Source: an uncultured Chloroflexota bacterium (lineage in GTDB: Bacteria > Chloroflexota > Anaerolineae > Caldilineales > Caldilineaceae). Taken from it: a stretch of DNA of 64,000 nt. The notes beneath the pieces are model-generated. The model ran no database searches, was not told where the DNA came from, and was given only the letters and a program-made list of their open reading frames with translations. Of this stretch, positions 7,917 to 16,600 are shown in pieces (position 1 is the first letter of the stretch; each line of letters begins with the position of its first letter). The stretch spans positions 1 to 64,000 of the forward strand of contig CAIOHJ010000230.1 of NCBI GenBank assembly GCA_903858085.1, given 5' to 3'. The translations under genes were made by a program, and so were the position numbers.

Positions 7917-9620
7917 ATGACAACCGCATTTTCCCAGTTAAATCTGCACCCGCAGCTGGTGCAGGCCGTAGAGTCGCTTGGCTTTGCAACACCGACACCG
8001 ATCCAGTCTGCCATGATCCCTGTCATGTTGGCAGGCCACGACGTGGTCGGCCAGGCCCAGACAGGCACGGGCAAGACCGCAGCGTTTGCGCTGCCGATTC
8101 TCCACCAGCTGCGCCCCCAAAGCCCCCATATCCAGAGTCTGGTGTTGACCCCGACTCGCGAGCTGGCGATCCAGGTTGCCAAGGCGATCCACGATTTTGG
8201 CTCTGCGCTCAGCGTGCGTGTGCTGCCGGTCTACGGCGGCGAACCTTATGGGCGTCAGATCAGCCGTCTGCAGAAGGGGGTCGACGTCGTCGTCGGCACG
8301 CCGGGTCGTCTGCTGGATCTGCTCAAACGAGAGGTGCTGGACCTGACCCAACTGCGGTTTGTGGTCCTGGATGAGGCCGACGAGATGCTCAGCATGGGCT
8401 TCATCGAGGACATTGAAGCCATTCTGGCTGCGACCCCGGTCGAGCGCCAGACCGCCCTGCTTTCTGCCACGCTCTCCCCCGAGATTCGGAGGCTGGCGGG
8501 CCGCTATCTGCGCGACCCCCAGTCGGTCTCGATCCAGCGCGAACAGGTGACCGTGGCCGCCATCGAACAGCGCCACTATCTGGTCCACGAGACAGACAAG
8601 CTGGCGACGCTGACCCGTCTCTTTGAGGTCGAACCGATCACCAGTGCCCTGATCTTTGTGCGTACCCGTGCGGGCACCGGCGAACTGGCCGCCGAACTTT
8701 CGACTCGCGGCTTTCCGTCCGAGGCTTTGAGCGGGGAACTGGAGCAGGAAGAGCGCGAACGGGTCATGAACCGTTTTCGCCGCAATCTGATCAAGGTCGT
8801 CGTGGCCACAGATGTGGCGGCGCGCGGGCTGGACATCGACCACATCTCACATGTCTTCAACTTTGACCTGCCCGAGGATCCGGAGGTGTATGTGCACCGC
8901 GTCGGGCGTACCGGGCGTGCCGGTAAACGGGGGGTCGCCCTGTCGCTGGTCACCCCCGGCGAACGCTGGCGGTTGGGGCGGATCGAGGGCTTCATCAAGA
9001 CAGCGGTGTTGCGCGCGCCAGTACCGACCGAGGAGCAGATTCTTGCCCGTCGTGAGTTGGCACTGCTGGAACAGGTGAGTGAGGGGCTGCGTCACGGGCG
9101 GCTGGGCCAAGAACGGGGGCTGGTCAGTACGCTGGTGGAGGCAGGCCATGACCCGATCGAAATTGCTGCGGCTGCGCTGCGCCTGGCGCGCGGGGAAGAG
9201 CATCAGCGTCCGATTTTGCCGGTCACCGAGGTGCAGGATCGGCGCCCCTCGCGCGACGCGCGGCGCCCGGCGGAGCGGGGGCCTGCTTCACGGCCTGACC
9301 GTCGGCCCGCCGACCGCTTTGAACGCCAGGTTGCCGACCGCTTCGAGCGACAGCCCCGCTCACGCCGCCCGGAAGGAAGTGGTGAGGCGGGCATGGTCAG
9401 CCTGACCCTGAGCAAAGGGCGGGTTCACGGCGTGCGCCCTGCCGATGTCGTCAGCACGATCGCGCACCATGCTGGCATTCCGGGCGGCGCGATCGGCCGG
9501 ATCCAGATCGACGAACACCACACCCGGGTAGATGTGCCCGAACGTTTCGTGGCACAGGTGCTGGCGCGCGCCGATTCTTTCCGCATCCACCGCCAGGAGA
9601 TCGACGTGCAACAGGCCTGA
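7917..9620 (+). CDS. deaD: DEAD-box ATP-dependent RNA helicase with DbpA-type RNA-binding domain
   Basis: The 567-residue protein shows the complete helicase core: a Q motif (FSQLNLHPQLV...PIQ), Walker A AQTGTGKT, PTRELAIQ, TPGRLLDL, DEAD box VLDEADEMLSMGF, SAT, and the C-terminal ARGLDI and HRVGRTGRAG motifs. A basic linker (about residues 440-480, with repeated ADRFERQ) leads to a C-terminal DbpA/CsdA-like RNA-binding domain (about 490-565, starting GMVSLTLSKGRVHG). This is the architecture of CsdA/DeaD, which unwinds RNA in ribosome assembly and mRNA decay, especially in the cold. AAGGAG precedes the ATG. It is convergent with the TIM-barrel gene, 34 bp away. Confidence 0.93.
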   Translation: MTTAFSQLNLHPQLVQAVESLGFATPTPIQSAMIPVMLAGHDVVGQAQTGTGKTAAFALPILHQLRPQSPHIQSLVLTPTRELAIQVAKAIHDFGSALSVRVLPVYGGEPYGRQISRLQKGVDVVVGTPGRLLDLLKREVLDLTQLRFVVLDEADEMLSMGFIEDIEAILAATPVERQTALLSATLSPEIRRLAGRYLRDPQSVSIQREQVTVAAIEQRHYLVHETDKLATLTRLFEVEPITSALIFVRTRAGTGELAAELSTRGFPSEALSGELEQEERERVMNRFRRNLIKVVVATDVAARGLDIDHISHVFNFDLPEDPEVYVHRVGRTGRAGKRGVALSLVTPGERWRLGRIEGFIKTAVLRAPVPTEEQILARRELALLEQVSEGLRHGRLGQERGLVSTLVEAGHDPIEIAAAALRLARGEEHQRPILPVTEVQDRRPSRDARRPAERGPASRPDRRPADRFERQVADRFERQPRSRRPEGSGEAGMVSLTLSKGRVHGVRPADVVSTIAHHAGIPGGAIGRIQIDEHHTRVDVPERFVAQVLARADSFRIHRQEIDVQQA

Positions 9621-9654
9621 TGGGCGAGGGCAGCTCGCTCCTGAACGCGCCAGC

Positions 9655-10509
9655 CTATTCCCCTGCTCTGGAGCGAGCCCTCTGCAGCCTGGCCCGCAGG
9701 AAGGCCACGCTGGCGCTGACTTCGTCTTCGCCCAGGCTGTGCAGGAGGAGTGCCCCGTGATAGCCGCTGGCGTGCAGCAGCTGGATGTACAGGTCGTAGT
9801 CGAGCCGTCCGCGACCCGCCGCCACCTGCCCGGCCTCGCCGTCGTGGGTCAGATCCTTGGCATGCGCCAGCACGATGTCGTCCCCCAGCAGCTCGAAGGC
9901 TTCGTGGAGAATTCGTTCCATCTGCGGCAGTTCACCAACGTGGAAGAGATTGGCGCCGTCGATCAAGACTTTGAGGTGGGGCGAACGAATCTCGTCCAAC
10001 AACCGTCGGGCCCGCTGGGCGCTGTCGACGACGTTGCTGATCTCGGGTTCGAAGGCCAGGGTCACCCCGGCTGGCTCGGCGATCGCCACCGCTGCTTCCA
10101 TCGATTCCAGCAGGTCAGCCCAGGCATCTGGTGCCTGGTTGTGGGGATGGGCGCGCCACAGATCCAGAGGGTCGCGCGTCCCAGTGCTCAGCGTGATAAT
10201 CTGGGTGTCCAGCCCTGCACAGGCGGCGACCAGCCCCTGCAGCCTGTGCAGCCCCCGCCGACGTTCGCGCGGGTCTGGGTGTACCATGTTGAAGGTGCCC
10301 GACAGGGCCGCCATGCGCAGGTTGTGCTGGGCAAACGCCTGCCGGATGGCAACGATCTGGCCGGGGGCCAGCGTCTCCGGCAGATTGGGCAGCCCAGCAG
10401 AGGCCAGATTGAACTGCACGACGGCCAGCCCCTGGCCAGCGATGGCCTCCAGGACACTGTCCAGGGTCGGGCGGACAAACGTTTTGGTAAAAATCCCGAT
10501 CTCGATCAT
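9655..10509 (-). CDS. Sugar phosphate isomerase/epimerase-like TIM-barrel protein
   Basis: This 284-residue protein belongs to the AP-endonuclease-2/xylose isomerase-like TIM-barrel group. Likely metal ligands of that fold are visible: Glu in LAFEPEIS, Asp in VLIDGANLFHVGE, and His in VLAHAKDL. The family isomerises or epimerises keto-sugars and polyols; the substrate cannot be read from sequence. Its ATG overlaps the stop of the upstream Gfo/Idh/MocA gene by 4 bases (ATGA), so the two are translationally coupled and likely act in one sugar or inositol-like catabolic route. Confidence 0.8.
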   Translation of the reverse strand: MIEIGIFTKTFVRPTLDSVLEAIAGQGLAVVQFNLASAGLPNLPETLAPGQIVAIRQAFAQHNLRMAALSGTFNMVHPDPRERRRGLHRLQGLVAACAGLDTQIITLSTGTRDPLDLWRAHPHNQAPDAWADLLESMEAAVAIAEPAGVTLAFEPEISNVVDSAQRARRLLDEIRSPHLKVLIDGANLFHVGELPQMERILHEAFELLGDDIVLAHAKDLTHDGEAGQVAAGRGRLDYDLYIQLLHASGYHGALLLHSLGEDEVSASVAFLRARLQRARSRAGE

Positions 10510-11582
10510 ACGCCCCCTTCCACATCGGCCAGCGCGACAGGCTGGCCCCTTTCGACCGAGCGGGCGATCGCCACCATCGCCTGCATGGCGGCAATGCCAT
10601 CTTCCAGGGTGGCGCCCTGCTGAGGATGGCCGTGCAGGATCGTGTCGGCGAAGCCCTCTATCTGCAATTTATAGGTATAGGCGTCTTCTCCCAGCACGCG
10701 GTGGTACTGACGGTCGGCGGCTGAGAAGCATTCGACATGGCTGGCCTTGTGGTACCAGGGCAGAGAACCGCGCGCAGTGACGCTGCCTTGTTCTCCAAAA
10801 ACCTGGAATCCCTCCTCAAAATCCCCCTGGATCGGCACGATCAGATCCAGATGGCCGAGTGCGCCGCTGGCAAAGTCGACGGCGACGAACCAGCCGTAGG
10901 CGTGAAAACGGTGGATGAAGCGGGCCTGCACCTGTACAATTTCGCCGGCCAGGTAGCGGGCAGTGTCGACCAGATGGCTGCCGTGGGTGAGCATAAAATA
11001 GCGCTGTTTGTCGGCCTTGGGGTTGCCTTGGGGGCGCAGCGCGGCCGCACTGGCCAGCGGGATCGGCTGCAGATTGTCGGTCATCGTATACCGGTAGAAA
11101 GAATCGTAGTACCAGGCTTTGATCGCCAGGATCTGCCCGATCTGCTCGTGGATAAATGTGCGGGCGAAGGTGATGCCAGGGTCGAAACGCCGGTTGTTGC
11201 CCACTTGCAGAAGGCAGCCTTTCGCGGCAGCCGCCTGGCGCAGCGTTTTGCACTCTTCCACACTGACGCCCAGCGGCTTTTCGACCAGCACATGTTTGCC
11301 TGCTTCCAACGCCTGGCGAGCCAGCGCCACGTGATACTGGTCAGAGACTGCCACAACCACAGCGTCGATTTCTGGATCAGCCAGCAGGGCGCTGTAGTCG
11401 GTGTAGACGCGCTGCGGCTGGTGGACGGCGGCCATCCGCTCCAGCAGGTCGGTGGCGGCGTCGCAGATCGCAACCAGTTCAGCGTTGCGTGCCTTGCGCG
11501 TGGCTTCCAGATGGGCAAACTGGGCGATCGGCCCGGCACCCAACACGCCGATGCGCAGACATTTTTCCTCTTTGGGGCGCAT
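10506..11582 (-). CDS. Gfo/Idh/MocA family oxidoreductase
   Basis: The 358-residue protein has the Rossmann motif RIGVLGAGPIAQ and the catalytic-lysine motif HVLVEKPLGVS. It is clearly different in sequence from the family member at 1763-2746. The dinucleotide-binding half covers about residues 9-130 and the substrate half the rest. It is followed without gap by the TIM-barrel isomerase gene (ATGA overlap), a pairing frequent in polyol or inositol-type degradation. The ATG at 11582 is kept; an alternative start at L9-R10 is possible. An extended -10 promoter lies 120 bp upstream. Confidence 0.85.
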   Translation of the reverse strand: MRPKEEKCLRIGVLGAGPIAQFAHLEATRKARNAELVAICDAATDLLERMAAVHQPQRVYTDYSALLADPEIDAVVVAVSDQYHVALARQALEAGKHVLVEKPLGVSVEECKTLRQAAAAKGCLLQVGNNRRFDPGITFARTFIHEQIGQILAIKAWYYDSFYRYTMTDNLQPIPLASAAALRPQGNPKADKQRYFMLTHGSHLVDTARYLAGEIVQVQARFIHRFHAYGWFVAVDFASGALGHLDLIVPIQGDFEEGFQVFGEQGSVTARGSLPWYHKASHVECFSAADRQYHRVLGEDAYTYKLQIEGFADTILHGHPQQGATLEDGIAAMQAMVAIARSVERGQPVALADVEGGV

Positions 11583-11700
11583 ACGCTACCTTGTCTTTGG
11601 AGGGCTCAGCCGCCCTTGGCCTGGTTTGATTCTGCTGAAGCCTGGGCGTCGCTGGAGCGGCGGCCCTCGTTGCCCAGGACAGTTGTCCACTCCTTTTTTT

Positions 11701-11709
11701 ATTATACCA
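11701..11709 (-). promoter_or_regulatory. Extended -10 promoter for the oxidoreductase/isomerase pair
   Basis: On the minus strand the sequence TGGTATAAT is a perfect -10 hexamer with a TG extension. No good -35 lies 17 bp upstream, as is usual for extended -10 promoters. The 172-bp gap around it otherwise holds nothing obvious. Confidence 0.5.
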
Positions 11710-11754
11710 CACCGTCAGCCGATCGGGGAAGCTCCTTGAGCCAGCGGAGCGACC

Positions 11755-12513
11755 TCAGCAAAAGTGGCCAGACAGCAAGGGCGAGCTGCCAGGCCGACCC
11801 AGCAGGCGGCCGCGCAGCTGTTCGTAGAGCGCAGTGGTGGCGGGTTCAGGGGGGATTCCAAGCTCCTGCCGCAGAATCTGGTGGCAGCGCTGGTAGTGTT
11901 CGAGCGCTGCTGGCAGGCGCCCCTGTTGCTCCAACAGCCACATCTTCTGGCGGTGGGCCATCTCGTTCCAGGGTTCCAACTCGAGCAGCCGGTCGACAGC
12001 AGCCAACACAGAGGATGTGCGGGTGTCGCTGTGATCGGCGACCACAGTGGCCAGTGTCTGGACGGCCAGGCTGTGCAGACGTTCTCGAGTTAAAGAGACC
12101 CATTCCTCGAAGGGGGCAGCCTGGAAGACTTGAAACCCTTCCAGAAACTCGCCGACATAGGTGGCCACTGCTGCCCTGCGTACGGCAGGGGCGTTGTGGG
12201 GGGAACAGCCTTCCTCCAGACGGACGACGTCGATTTGAATGGCATCCATCGGGTCAAAATAAACTGTCAGACGGTTGACCTGCAGGACATCTGGCAGGAT
12301 TCGACGCAGCCGGTAGAGTGCCTGGCGCAGATTGGTCAGGCTGTCCACCTCGCATTTTTCGGGCCAGAGCAGGTCAGCCAGAGCAGAGCGAGAAGAAGGG
12401 CGTCGTTGCAGCGCCAGATAGAAGAGCAGGGCCTGGTCTTTGGCCAGCAACCCATAGATCGGGCGGTTTTTGAGTAAGATCAGGGGACTGCCCAACATGC
12501 GCAGTTCAAGCAT
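11755..12513 (-). CDS. SARP-like transcriptional regulator (winged helix plus BTAD)
   Basis: The 252-residue protein has an OmpR-like winged-helix DNA-binding domain at about residues 1-90 (from LELRMLGSPLILLKN to LRQALYRLRRILPD). A bacterial transcriptional activator (BTAD) domain of TPR-like helices follows at about 95-240. This is the compact layout of Streptomyces antibiotic regulatory proteins. Many Chloroflexota BTAD proteins instead carry a large ATPase; here it is absent. GGGGAGG lies 5 bases before the ATG at 12513, which decides the start. Two 11-bp-spaced direct repeats upstream are a candidate own operator. It follows the CARF-HTH gene in the same direction, 159 bp downstream. Confidence 0.8.
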   Translation of the reverse strand: MLELRMLGSPLILLKNRPIYGLLAKDQALLFYLALQRRPSSRSALADLLWPEKCEVDSLTNLRQALYRLRRILPDVLQVNRLTVYFDPMDAIQIDVVRLEEGCSPHNAPAVRRAAVATYVGEFLEGFQVFQAAPFEEWVSLTRERLHSLAVQTLATVVADHSDTRTSSVLAAVDRLLELEPWNEMAHRQKMWLLEQQGRLPAALEHYQRCHQILRQELGIPPEPATTALYEQLRGRLLGRPGSSPLLSGHFC

Positions 12514-12556
12514 CGGTACCTCCCCGAGGGTAGCCCAAACAAAATTTTCGTCTTTG

Positions 12557-12590
12557 AGCATAGCAGCCCAACGTATCGAAAACGTATCGA
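12557..12590 (-). promoter_or_regulatory. Candidate SARP operator and -10 box
   Basis: On the minus strand the 10-mer TCGATACGTT occurs twice at 11-bp spacing (plus-strand 12570-12579 and 12581-12590). It is followed 8 bases after the second copy by TATGCT, a likely -10 (12557-12562). SARPs of actinobacteria bind heptameric direct repeats with 11-bp period placed just upstream of the -10 in place of a -35. The layout therefore suggests that the downstream BTAD regulator controls its own gene. Confidence 0.5.
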
Positions 12591-12672
12591 GGCGGTTGAT
12601 CCCCAGAGGGAGGTGCGGGGGCTCTTGGCGGGCGGGAGCGGAAGCTTTCTGCTGAAGAAGAGGATGTGCTGC

Positions 12673-13569
12673 TCAGCCCAGCTGGCCGCGCTCCACAAAA
12701 CCGGCAAACCGGTCGCGCAGAAAGTGATAGTCCAGGGAGACAGTTTCGTCGATCTCCCAGACCTGGCGGCAGGCGGCCAGAATGGCTGTTTTGTGCGAAT
12801 GAACTGTGGCCAGACTCACCACCAGCTGTTCGGCGACCTCCTGCGGGCGCAGGCCTCCTGCAAAGGCCTGCAGCGTTTCGCGTTGGCGCTGGGTCAATCG
12901 CTCGTACACTTGACGACACAGGTGGTCGTCGGCAGCGCGCAGCCAGCCAAACTGTTGAGCGGCAACCTGGCTGGGGGTCTGCGCCAGTGCACGCAACGCC
13001 GGAAAATAGGCCCCCCACGGTGCCAGCGGCACCTGCACCAGCGTCACGCCGTCGGTGGCTGCAGCGTGCATCACCTCCCCGTCGCGGGCCGTGGCCTGAA
13101 ATTCGTCGGGGGTGAACAGGTGCCAGATGCGGTCGTGGTGGTCGCACAGCAACGTTGCCGCCGAGATCGTCAGCAGCGCCACCATGCGCCGTCCGCCAGC
13201 AACGCAGATATGCAGGGCTCGCCCAGCTTCTTTGAGCCCGACGAGGGTGTGGCGCACCGTCTGCCAGACCGCATCGGCGTCCTGTTCGCTGCGAATCTCA
13301 CGCAGCGGTGCAGCCCCGCGCAAAATGGGGACCTTGTGCAACGAACAGCTCCTTCCTTGGTACCGGTTGTTGGCAAACTCGCGCCCGAGTACCTGTAAGG
13401 AGTGGCGGATCCGTTCGTTGATGGCCGCCAGATGCAGCACATAGACCTCGCCGATGTGCTCCCCACGTGCCAGCAGGGCGTCCAGGGCAAAGGTGACAAC
13501 CTGGGGTTGCCCTCCCAGGGTGGCGATCAGGGCACTTGGTTCGGACATGGCGGGAGTGGGCGTCTTCAT
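12673..13569 (-). CDS. CARF-domain (Cas NE0113-like) protein fused to a LuxR-type HTH
   Basis: The 298-residue protein starts with a CARF-like Rossmann domain (about 12-185). ALIATLGGQPQVVTFALDAL followed by EVYVLHL matches the start of the NE0113 family of CRISPR-associated proteins, and HICVAGGRRMVALL followed by DRIWHLF matches its second conserved block. Residues about 225-285 form a LuxR/GerE-type helix-turn-helix (LTQRQRETLQAFAGGLRPQE, then VSLATVHSHK). The simplest reading is a transcription factor sensing a cyclic oligonucleotide. It lies between the glycosidase and the SARP-like gene, all on the minus strand. No cas gene or array is visible. The domain calls are motif-based; ligand and targets are unknown. 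Confidence 0.65.
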   Translation of the reverse strand: MKTPTPAMSEPSALIATLGGQPQVVTFALDALLARGEHIGEVYVLHLAAINERIRHSLQVLGREFANNRYQGRSCSLHKVPILRGAAPLREIRSEQDADAVWQTVRHTLVGLKEAGRALHICVAGGRRMVALLTISAATLLCDHHDRIWHLFTPDEFQATARDGEVMHAAATDGVTLVQVPLAPWGAYFPALRALAQTPSQVAAQQFGWLRAADDHLCRQVYERLTQRQRETLQAFAGGLRPQEVAEQLVVSLATVHSHKTAILAACRQVWEIDETVSLDYHFLRDRFAGFVERGQLG

Positions 13570-13651
13570 GTGGTTGCCTGTTGTTTTCCAGACCCAACTT
13601 GGTGCAGAGGTCTCTGAGTTTTGAGGTCGAATTTGGCGAGATTGGTCATGT

Positions 13652-16600
13652 TCAGTCGATCACAACAGGCAGATACAACTTTGCCATCGGGATTTCAGCG
13701 GGCAGTGGCACTGTCGGCAGCGCCTGCTGTTCAAAAGGCGCGCTGTTCCTGCTCAACACGGGGGTTTCCAGAAGCTCTTTCGCAGGGTTTGCGGTGTCTG
13801 ACTTCTGCATGCCGCTGCGTCCAGAATTCGAGCTTACCTCGATCGTGAGCTGGTACTCGGCAGCACTGTATCCGTAGACCTCGATCTGGTATTCTCCATT
13901 GCTCTCGGCTGTAAATGTGAGCGCATCTACAGCTGCACCGGCAAGGTTGCTGACATAAGGAGATGCATTCGAATTCGGCGGCCAGATGTAGAGGTCAGGG
14001 TCACCGTGAATGGGCACCACCGTGACGGCCATTGCTGTGCCTGCTTTCACTGTGTAGCGATAAGTGCGGGCCAGGTGACGCCCAATACGGTCTGTGGGTG
14101 GGACATAATTGATGGTGGCCTGGTAGGGGAAGTTCGCAATATTCCCGCTGCGATCTGCGACCCAGGCATGCAGATACTTGATCCCTGGGGAGGGCAACAA
14201 ATCCCAGGAATAGCCTGTATGCGAAGTGCCATAGTCCAGCCAGCCAGAGTTGTAGCCAGGCACCCATTGGTTGGCAGCCTGGTTGAACTCGAATTCCTGG
14301 TAGAGCACCGTATGCAACCCGCTGCCAGGGGACGGATCGGAGGCATTCAAATCCAGACGGATACGCTGATTGGGGGTGCTCTCTGCACCCGCGTCGAGAG
14401 CAAAACGGTCTATGTGCGGAGGGCTCAGGTCAGCCGTTGGCGGCAGCACAGTCAGCGTGCGGCTGACCACATTGTTGCCTTTGGGCTCCTGAATGAGATT
14501 GTCAGGGTCAATGGCTGCATACAAGGTGTAGGTGCCTGGTGTTGCAGGTGTCCAGTCAACAGGCAGCGTGTTCATCGAGGTGTTCGGTGCCAACAGCGCG
14601 ATCGAACTGCTTCCGATTTTCTCCCCACGGGATTCGGCATCAGAGGAGCCGGCCCAAAATTGAACATTGACCCCACTCAGAGGATTTTGTCCTGCCAGCC
14701 GCGTCACTGTCAGGTAGACCTTGTGGGTGCCAGCAGCACGTGGCGATCCTGGAGCGGTCCAAAGCTGGCTGTTGGTGGCATACAGATCGTCGGCTGTCTC
14801 CCGATCCAGTACAGTGAAAGCCCCCAGTGCGGTCGCAGTGTCGCCGCCAGGATTCACGACGGTGACACTCTGCGCGCCAACCGGAAGTGTATCTGGCACT
14901 GTCACACGCAGGTAGGTGTCGCTGATCTGTACAGCAGGCAGCGGTGTAGCGGCGATTTGCACACTGGCACCTTCGGCAAAGTTGGCTCCATAGAGATGGA
15001 GTGTTGTTTCAACTCCTGCCAGCCCCTGCGCCGGTTGCACATGGTGGAGTGCCACCCCGTTGCCTGTGACCGTAAATGCCCGCTCTAATACGACAGCTGT
15101 ACCTGCAGGCAAGGTGACAGTCAGGTCATACGTGCCCCTGGCCAATCCTGATGGCACGACAGCAGCAAGTTGCTGGCTGTTGATCCGACGGACGTCGGTT
15201 AAGGCAAAGATGCCAAGCTGAAGGAGGGGAGTCTCTTGAAAACCGTTGCCTGTCACAACAATGTTTGTGCTTGTGCCGTTGTTGCCTTCGTTTGGCGAGA
15301 TTGCAAAGAGCTGCAAAGAATCGGCTGGAATTCCAGCGGTGCTCGTGGGAACCGGTGTGGCGGTGCTCGTGGGAACCGGCGTGGCGGTGCTCGTGGGAAC
15401 CGGCGTGGCTGTGCTCGTAGGAACCGGCGTGGCTGTGCTCGTGGGGGCCGGTGTGGCTGTGCTCGTGGGGGCGGGCGTGGCTGTGCTCGTGGGGGCCGGT
15501 GTGGCTGTGCTCGTGGGGGCGGGCGTGGCTGTGCTCGTGGGGGCTGGAATATGTTCACAGCCTGGCCACCAGCAAGGGTTTTCTTCGATAAAACGAAAGA
15601 GGGCTTGTTGCTTGTATGCCTGGCTGTCGGGCTGTAGGATCGATTCTTTGGCACCCCAGGAACCAAACTGGCCGCTGGGCAGACTGACAGCAGTATAGTG
15701 GACAAACAGGCTCCCGCCCAGCCGTCGCCACTCGTTGAGATACTCGGTGTAAAGTTCCCCCATGCGCGGGTCGCGGTTGGCTGCGATCAAGAGGTTTTGT
15801 ACGGCGCGGAAGGGGGGACAGTCGGAGCTGTTGTTCCAATCGTTGCAGGACGTGCCCAGACTGGAGAGAGGCGTCAGATGCTGGCCACCTTCGTAGCTGA
15901 TCAACTGCAGCCCAAACCGGTCGGCCACAGCTTTGTTCTGGCGGATCACATCGGCAGCGGCGGCGATGGCGCCTGCGTCAGCAAAATCATCTGCCAACAA
16001 CAGCTCTCCGGTGCGTAGTTCGTGGAAAAGGGAGTTCAGCCCACCGTCGGGCTCCTGTGTCCATGCCAGGAGTTGTTCGTGGTAGCCGCCGTCCGTGTTG
16101 CGGTTGTCGTTGATGTAGCCGCCGAAGTAGGGCGCACTGGCCACGGCATACATTTGCCCGGCACAATGGTTTCCTCCATTTTCGGCGGCATAGAGCGGGC
16201 AGGCCAGTGCTTCGCTGGCAGGAAATTCCCAGGGGCCGCCGGGCATCACACAACGGATCCGTTCAGCGTCGGTGCCCCAGGCAGCTTTCCAGAGGGCACA
16301 GATCTGGGCGCTGCGCATGCCGACCCAGTTCATCCGTTTGGTGTAGCCGGAGACAAGGTTTCCGTATTCGTCTACAGCGTCAGGCCAGCGTGCTTCTGCC
16401 CAAGCTTCGATCTGGTTGCCGTAGAGGCTGTAGGGGTATGCCCCATTCCAGACTTCGTTGGAGTATTCCAGGTAGAGGGTCAGGGTCGGATCCAGCAACT
16501 CGTGGGCCAGCTCAGCAAAGTTGCGTACATAGGTATCGTCGGCCCAGTAGAAGAGATTGACCCAGGGGTCGGCCTGGAGAAGGTTGGACAGTTCAAACAT

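Noticed and set aside
15336..15547. Possible CRISPR array or non-coding repeat
   Set aside because: The 24-bp units are contiguous and encode an in-frame Pro-Thr linker of a secreted enzyme.
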